Assembly (NCBI GenBank): GCA_002423615.1
Contig: DIKO01000011.1
Span: 24,253 to 88,252, forward strand
From: Desulfobacteraceae bacterium UBA5616
Lineage (GTDB): Bacteria; Desulfobacterota; Desulfobacteria; Desulfobacterales; UBA5616
Length of the DNA: 64,000 nt
Reading direction: 5' to 3'
In this document: positions 34,781 through 45,500 of the stretch, piece by piece
Numbering within the stretch: the stretch's first letter is position 1
Layout of the letters: the number at the start of each line of letters is the position of its first letter
Notes under the pieces: generated by a model
Seen by the model: only the letters and a program-made list of their open reading frames with translations
What the model was told of the DNA's origin: nothing
Database searches by the model: none
Made by a program: the position numbers and the translations under genes

Positions 34781-36394
34781 ATGATGGATGTCCGAACCGC
34801 CATAGACGCGACCCAGCGAAATAGACTTCTGTCAGACCTTGAAGGTGAAAGGTTTGATGTTCTTATCATCGGCGCAGGCATCACCGGCTGCGGTATCGCC
34901 CGGGAAGCGGCCATGCGGGGCCTTTCGACCCTTCTTGTCGACGCCGGAGACATCGCATCCGGCACCTCCGGCAGGTCCTCCAAACTCATTCACGGCGGAT
35001 TGAGATACCTGGCCCAGGGTCAGATGACCGTGGTGCGTGAAGCGGCAAGGGAACGCAGGACTTTAAGGAAAATCGCCCCCCACCTGTCCCTCACCAACCC
35101 CATGGTGGTTCTGGCCAGATCCGGAAAAGCCGTCCGGATCCTGAAAACCGGGATGTGGACCTATGAAAAACTCGGAGAGGTTGACCCGGCTGAACGTCAT
35201 GTGCAATGGGACCGGGAGCTCATCCATTTAAACGAGCCGTTCGTTGATTCCAAAGACCTGGAGGGTGCCCTGGTGTATCCGGAGTACCTGACGGACGACG
35301 CCCGCCTCACCCTGGCCAATGCCCGAAGCGCCGCCGCCCATGGGGCCAAGGTGGCCACCTACACCGCCGTGGTCGAACTTCTGAAAGAAAACGGAAAGGT
35401 GACCGGCGCCGTCCTTACGGATGTCGCGACGGAGGCGGTCTCCGCCATAAGGGTTCATGCCCGGCAGGTGATCAACGCAGCCGGCCCCTGGGTGGATATC
35501 GTCCGTAAATTCGAAGACCGGAAGGCAAGGAACAAACTCCAGCTCACCAAGGGGATTCACATCGTGGTTTCAAGGTCCCGCCTTCCCCTGAACAACACCG
35601 TGGTCTGGACGGCGGGGGACGGCCGCGGCCTCTTCGCCGTTCCCCGGGGTGGTTTCGTCTATATCGGCACTACGGACACGTTTTTCCCAAAGCCCGCATA
35701 CTGGCCCGAAATCACACGGGAGGACATCATTTACCTGACCGCTTCCGCCGATACGGTCTTTGACATGGACCCCATCAGGGACACAGACATCCTGGCCCTC
35801 TGGTCCGGCATCCGTCCCCTTCTGGGCGCCAGAGGGAAAAAGCCCTCTGAAATTTCCAGACGGAACGAAATTTTCAGGGGACCCGGCGGCATGCTGACCG
35901 TTGCCGGCGGAAAACTCACCAGCTTCCGTTCCATGGCCCAGCGGGTGGCGGACCAGTGCGAAAAATTGCTGAACCGCAAACCCGGCATCTCCACAACCGG
36001 TGAAATCCCCCTGCCCGGCGGCGACTTTGCCGGGACCTTTGCCGCATTGACGGAAAAGGTCCGGCTTCTCGGGTTTTCAGAAGAAGAGGCCGGTCGCCTG
36101 GCAGGCCTTTACGGAAACGAGGCACTCGAGATCTTTTCCGGAGAAAGCGGCCCGGCTGGCGAAGCCGCATTTGCCGTTCGATTCGAAGGGGCCCTCATGC
36201 TGGAAGATTACTGGATCAGGAGAAGCGCGAGGTCTTATTTTGACGTGAACAACGGAATCCCCGCTTTGGAATCCGCTTCGAAAGCCATGGCCCGGCTTCT
36301 GGGATGGAGCGAAAGCAAACGGATGGCCCAGGTGGATGCCTGTGTTCAAAAGCAGCGTAATATCATCACCAGGCCGCATGACACGCAACCGTAA
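34781..36394 (+). CDS. glpD: FAD-dependent glycerol-3-phosphate dehydrogenase
   Basis: A 537-residue GlpD-family flavoprotein oxidising sn-glycerol 3-phosphate to dihydroxyacetone phosphate and passing electrons to quinone. The dinucleotide motif IIGAGITGCGIA opens the protein; SGRSSKLIHGGLRYLAQGQ is the family signature, followed by NAAGPW, YIGTTDT, LWSGIRPLL and GGKLTSFRSMA. A C-terminal helical domain of about 130 residues completes it. It is probably peripheral on the inner membrane. It leads a three-gene set with an AGPS-like flavoprotein and an FGGY kinase. The ribosome site is weak; the ATG at 34784 is an alternative. The 225-bp upstream gap contains no gene. Confidence 0.9.
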   Translation: MMDVRTAIDATQRNRLLSDLEGERFDVLIIGAGITGCGIAREAAMRGLSTLLVDAGDIASGTSGRSSKLIHGGLRYLAQGQMTVVREAARERRTLRKIAPHLSLTNPMVVLARSGKAVRILKTGMWTYEKLGEVDPAERHVQWDRELIHLNEPFVDSKDLEGALVYPEYLTDDARLTLANARSAAAHGAKVATYTAVVELLKENGKVTGAVLTDVATEAVSAIRVHARQVINAAGPWVDIVRKFEDRKARNKLQLTKGIHIVVSRSRLPLNNTVVWTAGDGRGLFAVPRGGFVYIGTTDTFFPKPAYWPEITREDIIYLTASADTVFDMDPIRDTDILALWSGIRPLLGARGKKPSEISRRNEIFRGPGGMLTVAGGKLTSFRSMAQRVADQCEKLLNRKPGISTTGEIPLPGGDFAGTFAALTEKVRLLGFSEEEAGRLAGLYGNEALEIFSGESGPAGEAAFAVRFEGALMLEDYWIRRSARSYFDVNNGIPALESASKAMARLLGWSESKRMAQVDACVQKQRNIITRPHDTQP

Positions 36395-36436
36395 TAAATG
36401 AAACAACCCGGATTTTGCAGGAAAGGACATCACACC

Positions 36437-37846
36437 ATGGACACACAGGAGGTCATCGCCAGGTTAAGGCAGGCCGTCGACGAAACAAAGGTCAGGACCA
36501 ACCTTGAATTTTTAGCCGAACGGCGCCACGATTATTCCGTATTAAGCCAGCTGGCGGACCTGAAGGGCCGGGGCTGCCCCAACCCCGCCTGCGTGGTGAC
36601 CCCTTCCACCACCAATGACGTGGCTGCCGTGGTGAAAATCTGCCGGGAAACGAAAACGCCCCTGTTGACCTTCGGACTGGGTTCCGGCGTGGTCTGCGGC
36701 ATCATGGCCACGCCTCACTGCGTTCTTCTGGATATGGGGGCCATGAAGAAAATCAGGATGATCGACACGGACAATCTGATGGCCACCTTCGAAGCCGGGG
36801 TCCGGGGGTCCGACGCCGAAGCGGCCGTGGCCAGACGGGGCATGACTATCGGACATTTTCCCCAGTCCATGGATGTTTCCTCGGTGGGCGGATGGGTGGC
36901 CACCCGCTCCTCCGGCCAGTTTTCCAGCGCATACGGGAGCATCGAGGACATGGTCATGGGCATTGAGGCCGTGCTGCCCGACGGGGAAATCTACAGCACC
37001 CGGCTTACCCCGAGGGCGTCATCCGGTCCTGATTTGAAACACCTTTTTCTGGGAAGCGAGGGAACCTTGGGCGTCATTACCGCCGTGACCTTTTCCCTGT
37101 ACTGGAGAGCCCCGAAACAGGATTACAGCGCCTGGCGAGCCCCTTCCATGGAAAAGGGATTTTCATTTCAGCGGCACGTGATCCAGTCCGGATGGAACCC
37201 GCCGGTGATGCGCCAATACGACGCAACAGAGGTCAAACGGCTTTTTCCGGACCAGGCCCGGGACCGGGACGCTTTCATCATCCTGGTCCACGAAGGGCCC
37301 ACGGGCCGGGTGGAGGCCGAGTTGAAAGAGTGTGAAGAGATTGCATCGGATCTCGGCATCGGCAGGGCCCCTTCCGAACCGATTTTAAAATGGCTTCAGG
37401 ACCGGAATCACGTGCCCGGGTTTGAAAGCTTTTTGCAAAACAACATCATCCTGGACACCATCGAAATCGCCGCCACCTGGGACCGTATCGAAGGGATTTA
37501 CCACAACGCCGTATCTTCGCTGAACCTCGTTCCGAACATGCTGAACGCTTCGGCCCACAGTTCGCACTGCTACCGATCGGGCATCAATCTCTACTTCACT
37601 TTCGCGGCCAGAGTCGATGATCCCGGAAACATGGAAACAGTTTACGATGACTGCTGGAAAAGGGTCATGGAGGCCACCCTCAGAGGCGGGGGCGGCATCT
37701 CCCACCACCACGGCATCGGCCGCATCCGCAAGAAATGGCTGGCCGACGAACTGGGACCCGCCGGGGTGGGGATCCTGAGGAAAATCAAAAACGTTCTGGA
37801 CCCCGAAAACATCATGAACCCCGAGGTGCTTATTCCCCATGAATAA
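36437..37846 (+). CDS. FAD-binding oxidase related to alkyl-DHAP synthase
   Basis: A 469-residue flavoprotein with a PCMH FAD-binding domain (TFGLGSGVVCG, ATFEAGVRGSDAE, SVGGWVATRSSGQ, YGSIEDMVMGIE, FLGSEGTLGVIT) and a C-terminal cap ending in His423-His424-His425 within GISHHHGIGRIRKKWL, the His motif essential in alkylglycerone-phosphate synthase. It could therefore make ether-lipid precursors, or be a related glycerol or hydroxyacid oxidase. It lies between glpD and an FGGY kinase, with its stop 8 nt inside the kinase gene. The ATG at 36437 has AAAGGA 9 nt upstream; an ATG at 36398 is a weaker alternative. It is slightly shorter than eukaryotic AGPS. Confidence 0.83.
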   Translation: MDTQEVIARLRQAVDETKVRTNLEFLAERRHDYSVLSQLADLKGRGCPNPACVVTPSTTNDVAAVVKICRETKTPLLTFGLGSGVVCGIMATPHCVLLDMGAMKKIRMIDTDNLMATFEAGVRGSDAEAAVARRGMTIGHFPQSMDVSSVGGWVATRSSGQFSSAYGSIEDMVMGIEAVLPDGEIYSTRLTPRASSGPDLKHLFLGSEGTLGVITAVTFSLYWRAPKQDYSAWRAPSMEKGFSFQRHVIQSGWNPPVMRQYDATEVKRLFPDQARDRDAFIILVHEGPTGRVEAELKECEEIASDLGIGRAPSEPILKWLQDRNHVPGFESFLQNNIILDTIEIAATWDRIEGIYHNAVSSLNLVPNMLNASAHSSHCYRSGINLYFTFAARVDDPGNMETVYDDCWKRVMEATLRGGGGISHHHGIGRIRKKWLADELGPAGVGILRKIKNVLDPENIMNPEVLIPHE

Positions 37847-39284
37847 ATTTCTCCTGGGCATGGACGCCGGCACCACCAACATCCGCTCCATGGTGGTCGA
37901 TGATTCCGGCAGGGTCGTGGGCCGGGCCAAAGCCAAATGCCGGCTCAACTACCCCAGGCCGGGGCATGTGGAGCAGGACCCGGAAGTCCTCTGGTCCATC
38001 GCCATGGACACGGTGGGAAAGGCTTTGGCCGATGCGGAGGTTCATCCCCGGGATGTGGCTGCCGTGGGCATTACGGGGCAGCGTTCCTCCATCGTCATCT
38101 GGGAACGGGAAACCGGAAGGCCCCTGGGGCCGGTTATCATCTGGCAGGATCTTCGCGGGGCCGTCCGGGCAAAGGAACTGAACGAAAAAGGGTACATCAC
38201 GGTCAACGCGCTGTCCGCGGCTTCAAAACTCGAGCCGGCATTGACCGCCATCCCCGACGGCTGGAAAAGAATGAGAAACAATGAACTGGCATGGGGAAAT
38301 GTCGACAGCTACATCGCCTTCCGGATGAGCGGCGGAACGGTTCATGCCACGGACGCCTCCAATGCATGCGGCACCGGGTATTTCGATCTGCTCACCGGCT
38401 GGAAATGGTTTGACGATCTTCTCGAAGAACAAGGGCTTTTGCCTTCCTTTTTCCCCGAGGTCATGGACACCGCCGGCATCTTCGGTTACACGGCAGCGAA
38501 GGTCTTCGGCGCAACGGTTCCCATCGGCGCCATGATCGGGGACCAGCAGTCCGCCGCCTATGCACAGGGATGTCTCACACCCGGAGAAGCCAAGATTTCC
38601 TTCGGAACATCCGCCACCTGCGACGTGAACACCGGGGACGAAATCAGGCTGGCCACCGGAAGCTATCCCTTTGTCATGTGGTTCCGGGAGAACCGGAAAA
38701 CCTTCTGCCTGGAAGGCATGGTCATCACCGCCGGAGCCGTTTTCGACTGGCTTGCCGCCGTGGGCATCCTGAAGTCGCATGATGAAGCGGAGAAAACTGC
38801 CGGACAGGCGGCAAATGCCGGCGGGATTCGTTTTCTCCCGGCCCTCCAGGGTCTGGGAACCCCCCACAACCAATACGACCGTTACGGGGCCTTCCATAAC
38901 CTGACGCTGGCCGCCTCCAAAGCCAATATCGTTCATGCCGCCATGGAAGGGGTATCCTTCCGGGTCCGGGAAATGCTGGAGCGCATCTACCTGGATTCGG
39001 GCCTTCCGGCCCAGGACACTTTAAGGGTGGACGGCGGGGCCGCCATGAACGTCGCCTTCATGCAGGTCCTGTCCAATATCACGGGGCTTTTGATCGAACG
39101 CATGGACCCGGTGGAAGCCACGGCCTACGGGGCCGCCCTTCTGGCCGGGGAGGCCTGCGGCATCTGGGCGCCCTTCAGTTCGGGGCGGATTCGAAAGGTG
39201 GACAGGGTGTTTTCGCCCGCATGGAGCCAAAGCCGGCGGGATGAGGAATTTCACGACTGGAAAAAGAGTTTCGGTCTGGCGTGA
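37839..39284 (+). CDS. FGGY-family carbohydrate kinase, glycerol-kinase-like
   Basis: A 481-residue ATP-dependent sugar or polyol kinase. The first phosphate loop GMDAGTTNIRS, VWQD-like IIWQDLRG, the catalytic Asp in MIGDQQSAAYAQG, the adenosine-binding FGTSATCDVNTG and the C-terminal VDGGAAMNVAFMQVLSNI motifs are all present. The substrate is likely glycerol or a related triol or ketose, given GlpD and the AGPS-like oxidase before it; true glycerol kinases have a slightly different adenosine motif, so it is not named glpK. It begins 8 nt before the previous gene ends. A weak AAACCC/GGGTTT hairpin lies at 39284-39300 after the stop. Confidence 0.87.
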   Translation: MNKFLLGMDAGTTNIRSMVVDDSGRVVGRAKAKCRLNYPRPGHVEQDPEVLWSIAMDTVGKALADAEVHPRDVAAVGITGQRSSIVIWERETGRPLGPVIIWQDLRGAVRAKELNEKGYITVNALSAASKLEPALTAIPDGWKRMRNNELAWGNVDSYIAFRMSGGTVHATDASNACGTGYFDLLTGWKWFDDLLEEQGLLPSFFPEVMDTAGIFGYTAAKVFGATVPIGAMIGDQQSAAYAQGCLTPGEAKISFGTSATCDVNTGDEIRLATGSYPFVMWFRENRKTFCLEGMVITAGAVFDWLAAVGILKSHDEAEKTAGQAANAGGIRFLPALQGLGTPHNQYDRYGAFHNLTLAASKANIVHAAMEGVSFRVREMLERIYLDSGLPAQDTLRVDGGAAMNVAFMQVLSNITGLLIERMDPVEATAYGAALLAGEACGIWAPFSSGRIRKVDRVFSPAWSQSRRDEEFHDWKKSFGLA

Positions 39285-39392
39285 AACCCCCGCCGGGTTT
39301 CTGCGAAAAGCGTTCAGGCTGTTGAGGCGGATTTATGATCAACCGCGGAATTGGCGGAAGAACCGGCAAAACTTCAGGGAGATGATTGAATC

Positions 39393-40676
39393 ATGAGGGT
39401 ACTTTTAATATCCGTCATTACCGAAAATCTTTACATGACGGTTTTACCGTTGGGGGCGGCGTATATCGCTGCGGCCGCACGGGATGCCGGACATGATGTA
39501 AAAATGCTGAGTCTGAGATCGAGAAATGATGATTATCTGGAAATATTGAAAACTGAAGTGAACCGATTCAGGCCCCGGGTCATCGGGGTTTCCATGAGAA
39601 ACGTGGATGATCAGAGCATGAAGAATACGGTCTTTCTTTTGGAACCGGTGAAGGAAGTCGTGAAAACGTGCCGTGCCCTTTCAGATGCCACCATTGTTCT
39701 GGGAGGCGCGGGATACAGTATTTTTCCCACCAGTTCCCTCGCCTACACCGGGGCGGACATGGGGATCCGGGGGGAGGGTGAAACGGCGTTCGCCTTGCTT
39801 TTAGATCGTCTGGAAAACGGGAAACAACCGTTGGATGTTCCCGGTCTATATCTGCCGGAAAAGGGGCTGCAGACCCAACTGTATTTTCCTGAAAGCCTGG
39901 ATGGCTACACCATGCCGCTTCCGAATATCCATCTGGAAATTCCCGGGAATTCCCCGGACGAGCCCATCTGGGTGCCCGTTCAGACACGGCGGGGATGTCC
40001 CATGGATTGCAGTTACTGCTCCACCTCAGCCATCGAGGGCCGGCTTTTGCGAAAGCACTCACCTGAAAGAGTGGTTGAAAATATCAAAAAATACGTGGCC
40101 GCGGGGATCAGGCATTTTTTCTTTGTCGACAATACGTTTAATTTCCCTGCCTCTTATGCCAAGGCGCTTTGCGACCGCATCATTGCCGAAAAGCTGGATA
40201 TCCAAGCCAGATGCATTGTTTATCCCTCAAAAATCGATGCCGAGCTCGTGCAAAAAATGGCAAAGGCCGGATTCCGGGAGGTCAGCCTGGGATTTGAAAG
40301 CGGCTCCGATGTCATCTTGAAAAGTTTCAACAAGCGATTCTCCCTTGAAGAGGTCCGCCGGATTTCAGAATTGTTTAAAAAGGAAAACGTTTTTCAAATG
40401 GGATTTCTGCTGCTGGGCGGGCCTGGTGAAACCCGGGAAACCGTTCTGGAAAGCCTGGAATTTGTGGATGCGCTATCTCTGGATCTGACGAAATTATCCA
40501 TCGGCATACGGATTTATCCCAACACCCCCCTGGCCGAAAGGGCAATTCAGGAGGGCAAAATTTCCTCCCGTGACGATCTTCTCCTGCCCAGATTTTATGT
40601 GGTTGAGGAACTAAAGGACTGGCTTTATGAAACCGTCCATCAATGGGCAAAGGATCGGCCCAACTGGATGGTTTGA
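39393..40676 (+). CDS. B12-binding-domain radical SAM protein
   Basis: A 427-residue radical SAM enzyme. An N-terminal Rossmann-like cobalamin-binding fold comes first (LPLGAAYIAAAARDAGHDVK, PRVIGVSMRN, GGAGYSIFP), then the cluster motif CPMDCSYCS and a barrel with FVDNTFN, REVSLGFESGSD and MGFLLLGGPGETRET. The DxHxxG motif of classical B12 sites is not present, so cobalamin binding is uncertain. Members of this group methylate, rearrange or thiolate varied substrates; nothing here picks one. It is 47 bp ahead of the hemerythrin gene. The ATG at 39393 follows GGGAGATGATTGAATC. Confidence 0.87.
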   Translation: MRVLLISVITENLYMTVLPLGAAYIAAAARDAGHDVKMLSLRSRNDDYLEILKTEVNRFRPRVIGVSMRNVDDQSMKNTVFLLEPVKEVVKTCRALSDATIVLGGAGYSIFPTSSLAYTGADMGIRGEGETAFALLLDRLENGKQPLDVPGLYLPEKGLQTQLYFPESLDGYTMPLPNIHLEIPGNSPDEPIWVPVQTRRGCPMDCSYCSTSAIEGRLLRKHSPERVVENIKKYVAAGIRHFFFVDNTFNFPASYAKALCDRIIAEKLDIQARCIVYPSKIDAELVQKMAKAGFREVSLGFESGSDVILKSFNKRFSLEEVRRISELFKKENVFQMGFLLLGGPGETRETVLESLEFVDALSLDLTKLSIGIRIYPNTPLAERAIQEGKISSRDDLLLPRFYVVEELKDWLYETVHQWAKDRPNWMV

Positions 40677-40723
40677 AGAAATGGCATAATGCATTCAGCA
40701 AAACGGTAAAGGAGGTCGCAAAC

Positions 40724-41263
40724 ATGCAGGCACGCGGTCCGCTGATGATAGAGCACCGCCTTATTGAACGGATGCTCCGGGTCATCGAAAAGGCCCTGGT
40801 AAAAATCGAGTCGGAACACGAGGTCGACCCTGTTTTCGTGGATACAGCGGTCGATTTCATACGGGTATATGCCGATCGCACCCACCATGGGAAGGAGGAA
40901 GAAATTCTTTTTCGGGAATTGAAGCACAAACCCCTGTCCGCCGTGGATCTGACGGTCATGAATGAACTGATCGAGGAGCATGTGTTCGGGCGACGGACCA
41001 CCCAGGCCCTTGTAGCCGCAAACACCCGCTACCGCAACGGCGACGATTCGGCCCTGGCCGGCATTACTGAAACGCTTCGAACCCTCATCGGGTTCTACCC
41101 CGGACATATCGAGAAGGAAGACAGGCATTTCTTTCCGTCAACCCGGTCCTATTTTACGGATGATGAGGACCAGGCCATGCTGGCGGAGTTTTGGGAGTTC
41201 GACCGGAGGATGATTCACGAGGCCTACCAATCCGTGGTTGAAGGATTGGAAAGACGGGGCTGA
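40724..41263 (+). CDS. Hemerythrin-domain protein
   Basis: A 179-residue four-helix di-iron protein. Ligand candidates are His11 (MIEHRLIE), His54 or His55 with Glu58 (RTHHGKEEEILF), His86 (EEHVFGR), His128 (GHIEKED) and Asp133, the pattern of bacterial hemerythrins that bind O2 or sense redox stress. AAAGGAGG sits 8 nt before the ATG at 40724; upstream open frame overlapping the radical SAM gene is ignored. No membrane or signalling domain is attached, so a free cytoplasmic oxygen or NO scavenger is likely. It is followed after 7 bp by the nuclease gene, suggesting a stress-related operon. Confidence 0.92.
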   Translation: MQARGPLMIEHRLIERMLRVIEKALVKIESEHEVDPVFVDTAVDFIRVYADRTHHGKEEEILFRELKHKPLSAVDLTVMNELIEEHVFGRRTTQALVAANTRYRNGDDSALAGITETLRTLIGFYPGHIEKEDRHFFPSTRSYFTDDEDQAMLAEFWEFDRRMIHEAYQSVVEGLERRG

Positions 41264-41270
41264 GGTGGCC

Positions 41271-42536
41271 ATGTTCAAGTTCATACACGCGGCAGATGTT
41301 CATCTGGACAGCCCCTTGCGCGGGCTTTCCCGCTACGCATCGGCGCCTTCGGAATCCCTCCGGGATGCGTGCCGAAGGGCTTTCGAGAATCTCGTGGATC
41401 TGGCCATTGAAGAAAAGGCCGCATTCGTTCTGCTGGCCGGGGACCTCTATGACGGAGACTGGAAGGATTACGGTACCGGCATATTCTTAAGCCGGCAGAT
41501 GGGCCGATTGGGCCGGCACAACATACCGGTAATAACCGTTGCCGGAAACCACGATGCCGCCAATCGAATGACCAAAACCCTTGAGGGTCCCGGCCCCATG
41601 ACGATGTTGTCATCCCGGAAGGTTGAAACCCTAAGGCGTGATGATCTGGGGGTTGCCATTCACGGGCGAAGCTTTGGAACGCAGCATGTTGATGAAAATC
41701 TCGCAGCGGGATTTCCCGCTGCGGAAAAAGGCATGTTCAACATCGGCCTGCTCCATACCAGTCTGGACGGACGGGAAGGTCATGCGGGGTATGCCCCCTG
41801 TTCATTGGACGATCTCCGTTCCCGGGGCTACCAGTACTGGGCCCTGGGCCACGTTCACCAACAGGAGGTTGTGTCTGAAGACCCCTGGATCGTTTTCCCC
41901 GGTTGCGTTCAGGGACGTCATATCCGGGAAACGGGCGCCAAGGGATGTGTGGTCGTCACCGTCGAAGATGGCGCGGTGCGGGACGTTGAAAGATTCCCTC
42001 TGGATGTATTGCGGTGGGTGCTGTGCAGCGTCGATCTGACCGATGTGACGGAGATGCGGGAGGTTCAGGACCGCGCCCGAAAGACCATCGAAAACCAGCG
42101 AGCATCCGCGGACGGGCGTCCCGTGGCCATGCGCATCCGTTTTGAGGGCGCCACCGGCCTTTCGGATGCTTTGGCTGCCTATCCGGAACGATTTGAAAAC
42201 CAGATCAGGGCACTGGGTGCGGAAATCGCCGGGGATGAGCTGTGGATCGAACGAATTGAAAATGCAGTCACCGGCAAACGCGATCTGGATTTAACGTTGT
42301 CCGGCGGCAGCGCCTTCGGAAAACTGCTCGCGGAGATCTTGGCGACTCCCGGAAAACCCGATGAAATCGACGGACTTAACGATGTGATCGCCGACCTCAG
42401 GCGGAAAATCCCCTCGGAAGCCTTCGGCGAAAGCTCCGCACTGAATCTCGATGAAGATAAAACCATCGGGCGTTTGATTGAGGAGGCCAAGAAAATGCTG
42501 GTCGGCAGGCTGCTGACGGTGGACGGTGCACCATGA
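41271..42536 (+). CDS. SbcD/YhaO-like DNA repair metallophosphoesterase
   Basis: A 421-residue nuclease subunit. The calcineurin-type metal motifs are in order: AADVHLDS, LLAGDLYDGDW, VAGNHDAANR, GLLHTSLDG and ALGHVHQQ. A C-terminal region of about 180 residues probably binds the partner ATPase. GAGGTGG precedes the ATG at 41271. Its stop overlaps the start of the large SMC-like ATPase gene in ATGA, the standard SbcD-SbcC (Mre11-Rad50) or YhaO-YhaN arrangement for processing DNA ends and hairpins. Confidence 0.92.
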   Translation: MFKFIHAADVHLDSPLRGLSRYASAPSESLRDACRRAFENLVDLAIEEKAAFVLLAGDLYDGDWKDYGTGIFLSRQMGRLGRHNIPVITVAGNHDAANRMTKTLEGPGPMTMLSSRKVETLRRDDLGVAIHGRSFGTQHVDENLAAGFPAAEKGMFNIGLLHTSLDGREGHAGYAPCSLDDLRSRGYQYWALGHVHQQEVVSEDPWIVFPGCVQGRHIRETGAKGCVVVTVEDGAVRDVERFPLDVLRWVLCSVDLTDVTEMREVQDRARKTIENQRASADGRPVAMRIRFEGATGLSDALAAYPERFENQIRALGAEIAGDELWIERIENAVTGKRDLDLTLSGGSAFGKLLAEILATPGKPDEIDGLNDVIADLRRKIPSEAFGESSALNLDEDKTIGRLIEEAKKMLVGRLLTVDGAP

Positions 42537-45500
42537 GAATCGACCGCCTGGATCTCATCGCCTTTGGTCCGTTTACCGGTGCATCCCTGGATCTAAGCAA
42601 CGGCGATAAAGGGCTTCACCTCATTTACGGAAACAACGAAGCGGGCAAGAGCACTTCGCTGAGGGCTCTCATCGGATGGTTGTTCGGTATTCCGGCACGA
42701 ACCCGCGACAATTTCCTTCACGCCGGACCCCAGCTCCGGATTGGCGGAAAACTCAGGCTTTCAAACGGCCATGCCCTTGAATTTGTGCGCCGGAAGGGAA
42801 CCAAAGGCACTCTCCTTGAACCCGGCACCGATAATGCCCTGGACGATGCGATGTTGTCGCCTTGTCTGCCGGACGGCATGGACGAGACCCTGTTCACGAA
42901 ACTGTATGGGATAGACCATGGCCGCCTGGTAGCCGGAGGGCAGGAGCTTCTGAATCAAGCCGGTGACCTCGGACAGGCGCTCTTCAGCGCGGCGGTGGGT
43001 ACGGCAGGTCTGCGCCGGATATTGACCGATCTTAAAAAAGAGGCCGAGGAACTGTTCAAGGCCCAGGCTTCTACAAAAGTGGTGAATCAGGCCATATCGC
43101 GATTCAAAGAAGCCCAGAAGCGAATCCGGGATTCGAGCCTGCCGGTTGCGGAATGGAAAAGGCTGCAGAAGGAGCTTGCCGACACCCTTTCCGGCATCGG
43201 ACAGGTGGAGGACGAGATCAGCGCCCGGAGCAGGCAAAAAAGCCGCCTGGACCGCGTGAACCGCGTGAAGGGCGCATTGGCGGAGCGTTGTTCGGTAATG
43301 GCGCGGCTTGACGAAATGAAAGAAGTAGGGCTTCTGCCGGAAAATTTCGGCGAAAACCGGAAATCCCTGAGCGAAAGCCTTCAAACGGCCGGCCTGGCCG
43401 GGGAACGCGCCGAAGCCAGGTTATCCCGCCTGAAGGAAGCATCTTCGTCCTTGAATGTGCGAAATGAGTTGCTGGAGAACGAAGCAGCCATCCTGTCCAT
43501 GCACAAGGAATGGGGCGCTGTAGAAAAAACGATCCAGGACCGCCCCCAGCAGGAGGGTAAACGGCGTCTCTTGCGCAATGAAGCCCGGACATTATTGAAA
43601 ACCGTGCGTCCCGATATGGACATTGATGAGGCCGACCGGCTGCGGCCCCTGCTCAACAACAAAAAGTGGATCTCAGGTCTGGCGCGAAAACACGGCCTTT
43701 TGGCCCAAAAGAAGGAAAAGGCCGAAGCGACGCTGCGGGATATCGAGGATGAGCAGGCGTCCATTAAAAGAAAACTCGGTGAAGCACGTCAACCCCATCC
43801 GGATCTGAGCGCATTGAAGGCGGCCGTTGCAGCGGCACGAAAGGCCGGCGACCTTGAGCAGCGGCTGGCTGATGTAGAGAAGCGCGCTTCCGTGGACAAA
43901 GCCGCCTGGGAAAATGAACTTGCCGGGCTTGGGAGATTTTCAGGTTCCGGGGAAGCGCTTTTGAAATCGGCCCTGCCGGTGTCCGAGACCTTGGATGCCT
44001 TTGAAAAAAAAATCGACGCCGTCAATGACGCCGTCAGGGACTTTGAACGCAGGCAAAAGGAGCTTGACGAAGAGCGGAAACAGGCGGAGCAGGACTTGAA
44101 CGCACTGCTGTTGAAAAGCGACATACCCGCGGTTTCGGAGCTTGAAGCATCCCGGACCGTGCGGAACATCGTGTGGAATCTGATCAAACGAAAGTACATT
44201 GAAAACTGCGACGTCGAGCAGGACATCAGGGACTTTACGCCTGAATCCGACCTCCCTTCGGTTTATGAAAAAAAGGTCGATGCGGCAGACCATGTGTCGG
44301 ACCGGCTTCGTCTGGCCGCAGACCAGGTGGTTAAACGCGCAGACCTCGAGGCGAAAATTGAAGGCCTTAAATCGCGTGTGAGGGATATCTCGGAAGAGAT
44401 CAGAAAGACGAAGGCGTTAAAAGAATCCTTACACCATCAATGGAATTCCGTTTGGAAGCCCCTGGGGGTGGATCCTGGAACCCCCCGGGAGATGAAGCAG
44501 TGGCTTCTCCGCGTGGAAAAGCTGATGACGGCTATCCGGTCCGCGAACGCGGGTTCCGGGGAAGCCGACAGTCTCTCCCTTGAGTGTAAGCGGCTGAAGG
44601 AAACCCTGGCGCTCCGGATATCCCGGTTCGACGATCGCACAGACCTTCAGAGGATGGGTCTCGATGCCATGATCAACCTCTGTGAACAGCGAATCGCTCA
44701 AGAGGAATCGTCTCTTCAGCTGAAGCATCAACTCGAGCATTCTCTTGCCGAGGCAGAGATCCGTCTGAAAAGAACCCGCGAAGAGCTTACGTCCATCGAA
44801 AACGATCAAGCCGCCTGGGTGAGGGAATGGGGTCAGGCCATTGACGGCCTGGGGCTGAAAACCGATGTTCATCCCGAGCATGCAACCGAGGTATTCGATC
44901 AGCTCGTGTTGTTTTTTGAAAAATTCGATAAATCGGAAGATCTGCGCAAACGAATCTACGGAATGGACCAGGTTGCCGAAAAATTTGAAAAAAGGGTTTT
45001 CGAATTCGCCGACGGCATCGGCGTTCAAAGGGAGGGGCTGGGAGCGGACACCATCGCCGCAGGGCTCCACCGGGACTTGAATGAGGCCCGTGAAGCCCGG
45101 GCAAGCCTGAATAAAATAATGACCCTGGAAAAGGACGTAAAGCAGGAAATCGAAGATGCTGAGATTACGATTCGGGCGGTCCGCGAAAAACTTGCCGTTC
45201 TGCGGCACCAGGCCGGCGTTGAAACGGACGACGAACTGGAACCGGCCGGCGAAAGCTCCGGGATCAAACGCAGGCTTCTGCAGAAACTCGAAACGCTGGA
45301 ACAGGAACTCACCCGCAATGGGGATGGCCTTTCCATCGATGAACTGCAGAAGGAGGCGGACGAATCGGACATCGATGCCATTGAAGGGGAAATCACCCGG
45401 GTCTTTAGGGAGTTGCAGGAGCTTCAGGAATACCGGGACGCCCTTCGGGACCGCCGCCAGACCCTTCAGAACGAGATCAAGGCCAGGGATGTCGGCGCCA

